Assembly: GCF_002563855.1 (NCBI RefSeq)
Contig: NZ_PDJQ01000001.1
Span: 62,001 to 126,000, forward strand
Direction of reading: 5' to 3'
DNA length: 64,000 nt
Origin: Tepidiforma thermophila
GTDB lineage: Bacteria > Chloroflexota > Dehalococcoidia > Tepidiformales > Tepidiformaceae
Position 1 is the stretch's first letter. Each line of letters starts with the position of its first letter. Shown in pieces: positions 51,723-60,750 of this stretch. The notes beneath the pieces are model-generated. The model did not search any database and was not told where the DNA came from. It was given only the letters and a program-made list of their open reading frames with translations. A program made the position numbers and the translations under genes.

Positions 51723-52025
51723 TCAGCGTTCGACGACGAAGGCGCCGAGGCGCTGGTCGAGGGGGAGCGAGGTGACCTCGATGCCGTCGATGCGGGCATC
51801 GGAGGGGCCGCGCTTGCAGGCGATGATGAACTGCTTAACGAGGTTGCGTTCGCCCTGGACGTGAACCTGGAGGGTGCCGTCGGGGAGGAGGCGGCAGGAG
51901 CCGAAGAGGTTGAGGGAGTTGGCGACGTTGCGGAGCCAGAGGCGGATGCCGATGCCCTGCACCTGGCCCCGGATGATGATTTGGCGGTGTTCGAGGATAT
52001 AGAGGGCGTTGGGTGCGCGCTCCAT
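51723..52025 (-). CDS. Degenerate acylphosphatase-like protein
   Basis: 100 residues with the acylphosphatase fold: RQIIIRGQVQGIGIRLWLRN keeps the phosphate-binding loop and catalytic Arg. The second signature, normally GxVRNxxDG, is LFGSCRLLPDG, so the catalytic Asn is lost. The C-terminus is FIIACKRGPSDARID. Catalysis is doubtful; a binding role is possible. GATCAT lies six bases before ATG 52025. Confidence 0.75.
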   Translation of the reverse strand: MERAPNALYILEHRQIIIRGQVQGIGIRLWLRNVANSLNLFGSCRLLPDGTLQVHVQGERNLVKQFIIACKRGPSDARIDGIEVTSLPLDQRLGAFVVER

Positions 52026-52044
52026 ACCGGGATGATCGGCAGGT

Positions 52045-52485
52045 TCAGGAGCGCGGTTGAGCCTCCCAGATGGCGGGCCAGGCGCGGGAGCCGCGGCAGG
52101 CTTCCTTCATCGCTTCGCGCTCGAGTTCGAGGGCCTGTTCGACGGCGTCGTCGAAGCGGCGGAGGGCATCGCCGTGGAGGCGGGAGCGGAGGATGCCGAG
52201 GGTGCCGCGCTCGACGAGGTTGCGGACCGTCTTGGGCCAGACGAAGAAGGCGAAGGCGCGGGGCGGGCCGAAGGAGCCGCGGTGTTTGCCGAGCCAGAGG
52301 TAGCGCTCCTGGACGGAGGCGACGGGCTCGACGATGCCGGCCCACTGGCCGTCGTGTTCGTTTTCGCGGGTATCGACGAGGAGGCGCAGGGGGAAGAGGG
52401 AGAAGCCGATGGTGATGAGGTCGCCTTCGGCGAGGATGCGCTCGATCGCCTGGATATCGACATCGATCCCGTTTTCGGTGCGCAT
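52045..52485 (-). CDS. Hypothetical protein upstream of the acylphosphatase-like gene
   Basis: 146 residues, ATG 52485 with GGAGG five bases upstream. DLITIGFSLFPLRLLVDTRE, WAGIVEPVASVQERYLWLGK and AFAFFVWPKTVRNLVERGTL suggest a compact alpha/beta domain. A C-terminal helix rich in Glu/Arg follows. Family not recognised. It lies 19 bases upstream of the acylphosphatase-like gene and probably shares its transcript. Confidence 0.7.
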   Translation of the reverse strand: MRTENGIDVDIQAIERILAEGDLITIGFSLFPLRLLVDTRENEHDGQWAGIVEPVASVQERYLWLGKHRGSFGPPRAFAFFVWPKTVRNLVERGTLGILRSRLHGDALRRFDDAVEQALELEREAMKEACRGSRAWPAIWEAQPRS

Positions 52486-52516
52486 GGGTGCCTCCGCTGG
52501 GGTGGTCGGGGATGGC

Positions 52517-52552
52517 GAGGGGGTGGTCCGGCTGGTGCCGTTCCACCCCCTC
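52517..52552. terminator. Long hairpin downstream of groEL
   Basis: GAGGGGGTGG (52517-52526) pairs perfectly with CCACCCCCTC (52543-52552); inside, CGGC (52529-52532) pairs with GCCG (52537-52540). It lies 38 bases beyond the groEL stop and before the hypothetical gene at 52485. No U-run. Confidence 0.55.
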
Positions 52553-52589
52553 GGGGATTGCCGGGCGATTCCCGGGGAGCTGCCGCCGG

Positions 52590-54265
<1,676 letters not shown>

Positions 54266-54303
54266 CGGTTGCCGCCGGGGCGCCCCGGAGGGAGACTGCC
54301 GGC

Positions 54304-54918
54304 GTGGCCGGAGGACCGCTGCTGATCGTGGGGGGAACGTTCGACCCGCCCCACCTGGGGCACCTGGTGCTGGCGGAGTGTGCGCGCTGGCAGTTCGGGT
54401 GCGGGCGGGTGCTGTTCATCCCGGCGGGGGACCCGTACCGGAAGACGGGGACGCCGACGCCGGAGAATGCGCGGGCGGGCGGCGTGGCAGGGCGGCGGGT
54501 GACCCCGGCGGCGCTCCGGCTGGAGATGACGCGGCTGGCGACGGCGGGCAATCCAGCCTTCGCGGTGGACGCGCGGGAGACGCGCCGCCCCGGGCCGAGC
54601 TATACGGTCGAGACGCTCGAGGAGCTGTATGCGGAGGGGTGGCGGGAGCTGGTGCTGGTGCTCGGGAGCGACGCGGCGGCCGACCTGCCGAACTGGCGGG
54701 CGCCGGAGCGGATCCGGGAGCTGGCGCGGGTGGTGGTGGCGGAGAAGGCGGGAGCGCCGGCGCCGGCAGGCTTCGAGCGGGTGGACATGCCGCGGCTGGA
54801 GGTGAGTTCGACGCTTATCCGTGAGCGGGTGCGGACCGGCAGGCCGATCCGCTACCTCGTGCCCGATGCGGTGGCGGCGTTCATCGAGGCGCGGGGGCTC
54901 TACCGGGACGGGGATTGA
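54304..54918 (+). CDS. nadD: Nicotinate-nucleotide adenylyltransferase
   Basis: 204 residues from GTG 54304 (GGGAG upstream). The nucleotidyltransferase signature is [31 protein letters not shown]-type strand is [20 protein letters not shown]; the closing motif is [20 protein letters not shown]. It adenylates nicotinate mononucleotide in NAD synthesis. An in-frame GTG at 54259 lies inside the CIRCE arm and is less likely. Its 3' end overlaps moaC by 19 bases, convergently. Confidence 0.95.
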   Translation: MAGGPLLIVGGTFDPPHLGHLVLAECARWQFGCGRVLFIPAGDPYRKTGTPTPENARAGGVAGRRVTPAALRLEMTRLATAGNPAFAVDARETRRPGPSYTVETLEELYAEGWRELVLVLGSDAAADLPNWRAPERIRELARVVVAEKAGAPAPAGFERVDMPRLEVSSTLIRERVRTGRPIRYLVPDAVAAFIEARGLYRDGD

Positions 54919-55400
54919 GGCGCAGAGTCGGCGAGCCAGTGGCCGCTCTTGCCGCCGCGCTTCTCGAGGAGGCGGACACCTTCGATGCGGATGCCTTTTT
55001 CGGCGGCCTTGCACATGTCGTAGATGGTGAGTGCGGCGACGGCGGCAGCGGTGAGGGCCTCCATTTCGACGCCGGTGCGCCCGGTGGTGCGAACGACAGC
55101 GCGGATGCGGAGGGTGCGGTCGTCGGCGGGTTCGATATCGACGGAGACGCCGGAGATGGGGAGGGGGTGGCAGAGGGGGATGAGGTCGGGGGTGCGCTTG
55201 GCGGCCATGATGCCGGCGATGCGGGCCGTTGCGATGACATCGCCCTTGGGGACGGCGCCTTCGAGGATGAGGCGGAGGGTGGCCGGCTGCATGAGGACGA
55301 GGGCTTCGGCCGCGGCTTCGCGGGCGGTTTCGGGCTTGCCGGAGACATCGACCATGCGGGCGGCGCCGCGTTCGTCGAGGTGGGAGAGCTCATCGGCCAT
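54900..55400 (-). CDS. moaC: Cyclic pyranopterin monophosphate synthase
   Basis: 166 residues. MoaC converts 3',8-cH2GTP to cyclic pyranopterin phosphate in molybdenum cofactor synthesis. Key motifs: [80 protein letters not shown] and the terminal [12 protein letters not shown] with the catalytic Lys. The start overlaps the upstream small membrane-protein gene. Confidence 0.98.
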   Translation of the reverse strand: MADELSHLDERGAARMVDVSGKPETAREAAAEALVLMQPATLRLILEGAVPKGDVIATARIAGIMAAKRTPDLIPLCHPLPISGVSVDIEPADDRTLRIRAVVRTTGRTGVEMEALTAAAVAALTIYDMCKAAEKGIRIEGVRLLEKRGGKSGHWLADSAPQSPSR

Positions 55401-55602
55401 GGCGGCGCCGCCACATGAGGGTGTCGTAGCCGTAGGTGACGGCGTAGGCGAACGCACCGACGGCGAGGCCGCCCGGCACGCCAAGCCAGTGGGAGAACCA
55501 CGTGTCGGCGGCGATGATGCCGATGCCGGCGCCCGCGAGGAAGGAGAGGAAGGCCGTGCGGCGACGCTCGATTTCGAAGCGCTCGCGGAGCGGGTCGGGC
55601 AT
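55390..55602 (-). CDS. Small two-helix membrane protein
   Basis: 70 residues from ATG 55602, with TACACT six bases upstream. After a charged start ([15 protein letters not shown]), two membrane helices follow ([20 protein letters not shown] and [18 protein letters not shown]), then a basic WRRRHGR tail. Its last ten bases overlap the moaC start. Function unknown. Confidence 0.6.
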   Translation of the reverse strand: MPDPLRERFEIERRRTAFLSFLAGAGIGIIAADTWFSHWLGVPGGLAVGAFAYAVTYGYDTLMWRRRHGR

Positions 55603-55608
55603 GGGGAG

Positions 55609-55614
55609 AGTGTA
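55609..55614 (-). promoter_or_regulatory. -10 hexamer TACACT, leaderless promoter
   Basis: TACACT on the minus strand ends six bases before ATG 55602 of the small membrane protein, so it probably also serves moaC. Confidence 0.5.
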
Positions 55615-55672
55615 CGCGATGGGGCGGTGCAGGGGTGTGGCCGGCGATGCCGGCAGCCGATGTTTGTGAGGG

Positions 55673-56614
55673 ATGAGGGTTCGTGTCCGGCTGCCGATGC
55701 GGGTATCGCACGCGGCGCGGGTGATGCTGGCGGGCACGCTGGTGGCCAGTGTGGCGGCAGTGGTCACTGCGCAGCAGCCGCGCGGGACAGAGGCGGGCGG
55801 CGACGCTGGCTCCTCGGCGGCTGCGGGGGAGCCGGCCGCCCGGGCGGGCGCAGCCGCCGGATGGCTGCCTCTGCCCTCGCCGACGCCGACCCTGACGCCG
55901 GCGCTGCACACGGAGGAGGGAGCGGTGGAGGTGCCGGGTTCGAACGCGCTGCCGGGGGCGGAGGTGGCGCAGGCGGCGGTGAGCCGGTTCCAGCTGCCGC
56001 TGCGGGCGTGGAGCCGGGTCACCGACCGGTACGGGGCGACGAACCGGGGGCCGGGCCGCATTCACGGCGGGATCGACCTTGCGCTGGAAGGGCTGAGCCG
56101 GTCGCCGGTGTACAGCGCGTGCACGGGGACCGTGGCGACGACCGACTATTCGTCGGCGTACGGGTACCACGTGATTGTGGACTGCGGCGACGGGTGGTCG
56201 ACGCTGTATGCGCACCTGAGCCAGGTGCTGGTGAAGCCGGGCGAGGCCGTGAACAACGACGTGGTGCTGGGAATCACGGGGAGTTCGGGATTCTCGACGG
56301 GGGAGCACCTGCATTTCGAGATTCGCTGGCAGGATACGCCGGTCAATCCCGAGGACTACCTCGACTTCAAGATCCCGCCAGGGACGCCACTCTCGGATGG
56401 GCCGCTGTGGTTCCCGGGGGCCGGCGGGGGCGCGAAACCAGCGCCGGCCGCACCGACGGCGACGCCGACGCCGACCGAGACGCCGACGCCGACGAACACG
56501 CCGACGGTCACGCCGACACCGACGATTACGCCGACGCCGACGTGGACGCCGACGCCCACGCCGACGCCCCGTCCGCCGACGCGGACGCCGACGCCGCTGC
56601 CCCGGGCGTACTAA
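55673..56614 (+). CDS. Secreted M23 family metallopeptidase with Thr-Pro repeat tail
   Basis: 313 residues. N-terminal signal/anchor helix (about 13-33), a linker, then the M23 domain (110-235): HGGIDLAL (His131, Asp135), [17 protein letters not shown] (His181) and [12 protein letters not shown] (His212, His214), a complete zinc site. The last 60 residues are [14 protein letters not shown]-type repeats with no membrane anchor. It would cut peptidoglycan cross-links outside the cell. The 53-bp repeat array begins three bases after the stop. Confidence 0.93.
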   Translation: MRVRVRLPMRVSHAARVMLAGTLVASVAAVVTAQQPRGTEAGGDAGSSAAAGEPAARAGAAAGWLPLPSPTPTLTPALHTEEGAVEVPGSNALPGAEVAQAAVSRFQLPLRAWSRVTDRYGATNRGPGRIHGGIDLALEGLSRSPVYSACTGTVATTDYSSAYGYHVIVDCGDGWSTLYAHLSQVLVKPGEAVNNDVVLGITGSSGFSTGEHLHFEIRWQDTPVNPEDYLDFKIPPGTPLSDGPLWFPGAGGGAKPAPAAPTATPTPTETPTPTNTPTVTPTPTITPTPTWTPTPTPTPRPPTRTPTPLPRAY

Positions 56615-56617
56615 GCG

Positions 56618-56723
56618 GGGAGGAGGGAGCCCCGCCCGGCCTCACTGCCCCGCCGGGGGAGGAAGGATAAGGGAGGAGGGAGCCCCGCCCGGCCTCACTG
56701 CCCCGCCGGGGGAGGAGGGATAT
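56618..56723. repeat. Tandem repeat array A, two 53-bp units
   Basis: Two copies (56618-56670 and 56671-56723), nearly identical; differences are confined to the last bases (GGAAGGATAA against GGAGGGATAT). Each unit runs GGGAGGAGGG, AGCCCCGCCC, a short variable part, CTGCCCCGCCGGGGG, GGAGG. GGGAGCCGGGAGCC minisatellite follows at 56731-56746. The region 56615-56816 holds no gene. Confidence 0.9.
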
Positions 56724-56816
56724 GGGAACAGGGAGCCGGGAGCCGGGGGCGGGTGGTAGGCTGGGGGCGGCCGGCGGGATGGTGCGCCGGCGGAATCTGT
56801 TCTTGGGAGCAGGCCT

Positions 56817-58160
56817 GTGGCTGGAATTGAGCGGCAGTATGAGCTCGTTGTTATCGGCAACGGGGCGGCGGGCGACAACATCGCCCGGACGCTCGGGCGG
56901 CAGGGCCGGAAGGTGGCGCTGGTGGAGAAGGCGCACCTGGGCGGCGAATGCCTGAACGACGGCTGCGTGCCGAGCAAGGCGCTGATCGAGATTGCGCGGG
57001 AGGCGCGCCGCCACCCGATTTCCTGGACGGAGGCGCTGGCGCGGGTGCATGCGGTGCAGCTGCTGGTCCGCGGCAACGACCCCGGCGGCGGCTTCGACCG
57101 CGACGGGGTGGACCTGTACTGGGGCGAGGCGCGGTTCCTCGCGCCCGGCCGGGTGGCGGTCGGCGATGACGTGCTGGTTGCGCCGGACGTGGTCGTGGCG
57201 ACGGGCACAGAGCCGGGGCTGCCGCCGATCCCGGGGCTGGCCGAAGCGCGCCCGCTGACGAACCGGACGATCTTCCGGGTTGCGCAGCTGCCGCGCCGGC
57301 TGGCGGTCATCGGCGGAGGGCCGATCGGGCTGGAGCTGGGGCAGGCGCTCCACCGGCTCGGGAGCGAGGTGACGCTGTTCGAAGCGCTGGACCGGATCGC
57401 CGCGACCGAGGAGCCAGAGGTGTCGCTGGAGCTGCAGCGGATCTTCGAGGCGGAGGGCATCCGGGTCGTCACCGGCGCGAAGCTGGCGCGGGCGGAGCGG
57501 CTCGCCGATGGCACGGTGGCACTCGAGACGGCCGACGGCCGGTTTGTGGTCGACGACGTGCTGGTCGCGGCAGGGCGGAAACCGGTCATCCCGGCGGGGC
57601 TGGCCGAGCTGGGGCTGGCGCGCGACAGCCGGGGGTTCATTGCCATCGAGCCGTGCGGGCGGACGAGCGTACCGGGGACGTGGGCGGCCGGCGACGTGAC
57701 GGGCAAGTTCCAGTTCACGCACTACGCTGCGTACCAGGCGCACCACATTGCGAAGCACATCGCTGAGGGGGTGTGCGAACCGATCCCGGACGCGATTGTG
57801 CCGTGGGCGATTTTCACCGACCCGGAGATTGGGCACGCCGGGATGACGGAGGCGCAGGCGCGGGAGCGGGGGCTGGCGGTGGCGACGGGGATGCTCGCTG
57901 CACGGGAGCTGGACTGGTTCCGGACGACGGGGCAGGTGGAGGGCTTCGCGAAGGTGGTGGTCGACGCGGAGACGGGCGCGCTGCTGGGGGCGCACTTCCT
58001 CTGCGCGCGGGCGAGCACGCTGGCCGGCGAAGCCTGCCTTGCCATCCAGCACGGGCTGACGGACCGGCAGGTTGCGGGCACCATCCACCCCTACCCGACG
58101 GCGGGCGAACTGTTCCGGTGGGCCTGCGCGCGGGCGGTCTCGGGGCGGCAGCGGGGGTAA
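56817..58160 (+). CDS. FAD-dependent NAD(P)-disulfide oxidoreductase
   Basis: 447 residues, GTG start at 56817. FAD site YELVVIGNGAAGDNIARTLG, redox-active disulfide Cys45/Cys50 in GGECLNDGCVPSK, NAD(P) site RLAVIGGGPIGLELGQALHR, and the second FAD motif TWAAGDVTGKFQFTHYAAY. The C-terminal His-Glu pair is in TIHPYPTAGELFRWA. Close to dihydrolipoamide dehydrogenase and mercuric reductase-like enzymes; without lipoyl-complex genes nearby, the substrate is uncertain. Confidence 0.93.
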   Translation: MAGIERQYELVVIGNGAAGDNIARTLGRQGRKVALVEKAHLGGECLNDGCVPSKALIEIAREARRHPISWTEALARVHAVQLLVRGNDPGGGFDRDGVDLYWGEARFLAPGRVAVGDDVLVAPDVVVATGTEPGLPPIPGLAEARPLTNRTIFRVAQLPRRLAVIGGGPIGLELGQALHRLGSEVTLFEALDRIAATEEPEVSLELQRIFEAEGIRVVTGAKLARAERLADGTVALETADGRFVVDDVLVAAGRKPVIPAGLAELGLARDSRGFIAIEPCGRTSVPGTWAAGDVTGKFQFTHYAAYQAHHIAKHIAEGVCEPIPDAIVPWAIFTDPEIGHAGMTEAQARERGLAVATGMLAARELDWFRTTGQVEGFAKVVVDAETGALLGAHFLCARASTLAGEACLAIQHGLTDRQVAGTIHPYPTAGELFRWACARAVSGRQRG

Positions 58161-58184
58161 TTGCGCGGAGCGGGCGTTCGCGGC

Positions 58185-58190
58185 TACGCT
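58185..58190 (+). promoter_or_regulatory. -10 hexamer TACGCT, leaderless promoter
   Basis: TACGCT ends seven bases before ATG 58198 of the YprB-like gene, with no ribosome-binding site between. Confidence 0.4.
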
Positions 58191-58197
58191 CGCACAC

Positions 58198-59412
58198 ATG
58201 TTCGAACGGGATGCGCAGGGGCTGCGGGAGCGGCTCCGGGCTGCGCTGCACCAGCCGGTCCGGCGGGATACCGGGGCGTTCGACCGGAGCGTGACGGAGC
58301 GGGCCGACCTTTCGCGGTTGGGGGGCCGGTGGTTCGAAACGCCGCTGGGGCCGGCGTACGTGATTGAAAGCGTGTACGATGCCGGGCATTACCACGGTGA
58401 GGTTCCGCTCCGGCGGGCGCTGGCGCTGCCGCTCGGGCGGCTGGCGCAGCAGGTGCGCGATGCTCGGCTGGCGGAGCTGGAGCCGGCGCGGCTGCGGTTC
58501 GTGGACACGGAGACGACCGGGCTGGGCGGGGCAGGGACGATGGTGTTCCTCTGCGGCGTGGCGCGATTCGAGGGGACGGAGCTGCGGCTGCGGCAGTACC
58601 TGCTGCCGGGGCCGGAGTACGAGGGCGGGCTGCTCGGCGGACTGGGGGAGGAGCTGGAGGAGGCGGGCGGGCTCGTGAGCTACAACGGCAAGGCGTTCGA
58701 CATCCCAGCGCTGGAGACGCGGTACGTGCTCGCGCGGATGCGGCCGCGGCTGCGCGACCTGCCGCACCTCGACCTGCTGCACCCGAACCGGCGCCTCTTC
58801 AAGGGGGCGTTCAGCTCACACCGGCTGGCGGTGGTGGAGCGGGAGCTGCTGGGATTTGAGCGGGAGGACGACTGCCCGTCGGCGGAGGTGCCGGAGCGGT
58901 ACCGGTGGTTCGCGCGGACGGGCGACCCGACGCACATTCTGCCGGTGCTGCGGCATAACGCGTGGGACGTGCTCTCGCTGGTGGCGCTGGCGGCGTATTT
59001 GGGGTCATCGTGCGATGACCCGGGCCGGCCGCTGCAGGCGGCGCGGGCAGCAGCGTACGCGGGCGACTGGCTGGAGGCCGCGAGGCGGTACGAGGCGGCG
59101 ATTGCGCAGGGGCTTCCGCGGGCGGAGCGGCTGGAGGCGCTGGAGCGGGCGGCGCGGGCCTACCAGAAAGCGGGGGCGTGGGAGCAGGCGGCGGCGTGCT
59201 GGGAGCGGCTGCTGGCGGAGCCCAGGTCGCGGCGGGTGGCGCCGTACGTGGAGCTGGCGAAGCTGCGGGAGCGGCGGCTCGGGGACCGCGCTGGGGCGCT
59301 GGCGCTGATGGAGGAGGTGGTGGCGCTGGCGGAGCGAGGACTGGTGCGGCCGGGGAGCGGGGAGTACGGGATGGAGGCGCTGCGGCGGCGGCTGGAACGG
59401 CTTGGGGGATGA
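58198..59412 (+). CDS. YprB-like ribonuclease H-fold protein with TPR-like tail
   Basis: 404 residues. Residues 95-275 are a DEDD exonuclease-like RNase H domain (COG3359): LRFVDTETTGLGGAGTMVFL with the first Asp and Glu, GGLVSYNGKAFDIPALETRY, LPHLDLLHPNRRLFKG and HILPVLRHNAWDVLSLVALA with the last Asp. Residues 290-400 are TPR-like helices (AGDWLEAARRYEAAIAQGL). It probably trims RNA or single-stranded DNA. The repeat array B starts at its stop codon. Confidence 0.9.
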   Translation: MFERDAQGLRERLRAALHQPVRRDTGAFDRSVTERADLSRLGGRWFETPLGPAYVIESVYDAGHYHGEVPLRRALALPLGRLAQQVRDARLAELEPARLRFVDTETTGLGGAGTMVFLCGVARFEGTELRLRQYLLPGPEYEGGLLGGLGEELEEAGGLVSYNGKAFDIPALETRYVLARMRPRLRDLPHLDLLHPNRRLFKGAFSSHRLAVVERELLGFEREDDCPSAEVPERYRWFARTGDPTHILPVLRHNAWDVLSLVALAAYLGSSCDDPGRPLQAARAAAYAGDWLEAARRYEAAIAQGLPRAERLEALERAARAYQKAGAWEQAAACWERLLAEPRSRRVAPYVELAKLRERRLGDRAGALALMEEVVALAERGLVRPGSGEYGMEALRRRLERLGG

Positions 59413-59656
59413 GGGAGGAGGGGGCCCCGCCCGAGCCCCTGCCCCGCCGAGGGAGGAGGGAGGAGGGATGAGGGAGCCCCGCACCGCCGCCCTGCCCCGC
59501 CGAGGGAGGAGGGATGAGGGAGCCCCGCACCGGCGCCCTGCCCCGCCGAGGGAGGAGGGAGGAGGGGGCCCCGCCCGAGCCCCCTGCCCCGCCGGGGGAG
59601 GAGGGAGGAGGGAGGAGGGAGGAGGGATGAGGGAGCGGGGAGCGGGGAGCGGGATA
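59411..59656. repeat. Tandem repeat array B, four 46-52 bp units plus G-rich tail
   Basis: The landmark GCCCCGC occurs at 59424, 59476, 59522 and 59568 (spacings 52, 46, 46). Each unit ends CTGCCCCGCCG(A/G)GGG, then GGAGGAGGG as in array A, followed by GGAGGGAGGAGGGAGGAGGG and three GGGAGC units (59632-59655). The 278 bases between the YprB gene and the convergent crotonase contain only this. Strongly purine-skewed, capable of G-quadruplex formation on one strand. Confidence 0.9.
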
Positions 59657-59690
59657 GCGTCGCTCCCGGCTCGCTGACGCGGCGGGCGGG

Positions 59691-60551
59691 TTATTCGAAT
59701 TCGGGGGTTTTGTAGAAGGGGAAGAGGTCGGGCAGGTCCTTTGAGACGGACATGGTGAAGTTGGGTTTGCGCTTTTCGAGGAAGGCGGCGACGCCCTCTT
59801 TGACATCAGGGCTGGCGCCCATGATGAGGATGCCGCGGGAGTCGGCCATGTGCGCTTTCATCGGGTGGTCGGCGACGAGCCCGCGCCACAGGAGCTGGCG
59901 GCTGAGGGCGACGGAGACGGCGGAGGTGTTGTCGGCGATTTCGCGGGCGAGGGCATAGGCGGCGGGCAGCAGCTCTTCGGGCGGGTGGACGGAGCGGACG
60001 AGGCGGCCGCGGAGCGCCTCCTGGGCGTCGAAGACGCGGCCGGTGGCGACCCACTCCATCGCCTGCTGGATGCCGACGGCGCGGGGGAGGAACCAGGAGC
60101 TGGCGGCCTCTGGGACGATGCCGCGCCGGGCGAAGACGAAGCCGAAGCGGGCGTTTTCGCTGGCGAGGCGGACATCCATGGCGAGGGTCATGGTCACGCC
60201 AACGCCGACCGCCGGGCCGTTGATCGCGGCGATGATTGGCTTCTTCAGTTCGAAGATACGGAGGGTGACCATGCCGCCGCCGTCGCGGTACTCGCGGATG
60301 TCGGCGGGGCGGCCGCGGGCCCCGGCATCGAAGGTGGAGGGCCCGGCAGAGAGGTCGGCGCCGGCGCAGAACGCGCGGCCGCGGCCGGTGACGACGATGA
60401 CGCGGACGGCGTCGTCGGCGTCGGCTTCGTCGAAGGCGGCGATGAGCTCGCGCTGCATGGTGGCCGTGAAGGCGTTGAGCTGCTCTGGGCGGTCGAGGGT
60501 GATGGTGAGGATACCGTCGGAGAGTTCGGTTGCGATGTGTTCGTAGGGCAT
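59691..60551 (-). CDS. Enoyl-CoA hydratase/isomerase family protein
   Basis: 286 residues from ATG 60551. Crotonase fold: LDRPEQLNAFTATMQRELIA, GRGRAFCAGADLSAG, AINGPAVGVGVTMTLAMDVR. The hydratase Glu of the GGGxE motif is Thr here, but Glu is kept in RRGIVPEAASSWFLPRAVG, as in enoyl-CoA isomerases and related enzymes. It lies convergent to the YprB gene across repeat array B. Confidence 0.92.
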   Translation of the reverse strand: MPYEHIATELSDGILTITLDRPEQLNAFTATMQRELIAAFDEADADDAVRVIVVTGRGRAFCAGADLSAGPSTFDAGARGRPADIREYRDGGGMVTLRIFELKKPIIAAINGPAVGVGVTMTLAMDVRLASENARFGFVFARRGIVPEAASSWFLPRAVGIQQAMEWVATGRVFDAQEALRGRLVRSVHPPEELLPAAYALAREIADNTSAVSVALSRQLLWRGLVADHPMKAHMADSRGILIMGASPDVKEGVAAFLEKRKPNFTMSVSKDLPDLFPFYKTPEFE

Positions 60552-60593
60552 GGAGGGGATTTTGGGGAGGCGGCGCACGAATGTCGAACGATA

Positions 60594-60619
60594 TGACGTG
60601 CTACACTGGTGATACGTCA
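60594..60619. promoter_or_regulatory. Inverted repeat TGACGT / ACGTCA around a TACACT -10
   Basis: TGACGT (60594-60599) and ACGTCA (60614-60619) are exact mirror halves 14 bases apart; TACACT (60602-60607), a -10 form used elsewhere in the window, lies between. The element is in the gap between the crotonase and helicase starts, oriented for the helicase. Confidence 0.5.
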
Positions 60620-60626
60620 CGTTGTG

Positions 60627-60667
60627 TGCGGCCCGCCGGGTGCGCCCGGGAGCTGGCAGGGGCCGCA
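60627..60667 (+). promoter_or_regulatory. Structured 5' leader of the helicase mRNA
   Basis: Outer stem TGCGGCCC (60627-60634) with GGGCCGCA (60660-60667), inner stem CCGGG (60636-60640) with CCCGG (60645-60649). It lies just downstream of the predicted start point and about 85 bases before GTG 60751, unlike the leaderless neighbours. Confidence 0.4.
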
Positions 60668-60750
60668 GCGGATGTCTTCATTTTCTTGACGCGATGTATT
60701 CCGCCGGTTTCCCTGCGGGGAGAGAACGAGCCGGCGGCGAAGAACAGGAC

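Noticed and set aside
56455-56605. ACGCCGACGCC repeats at the end of the M23 gene as a DNA repeat element
   Set aside because: They encode the Thr-Pro linker in frame, with varied third residues (TET, TNT, TVT, TIT, TWT), typical of a secreted protein stalk and not of a mobile repeat.
56618-56723. CRISPR-like array
   Set aside because: The 53-bp units are directly adjacent with no unique spacers, and no cas genes are seen. The same holds for the array at 59411-59656.
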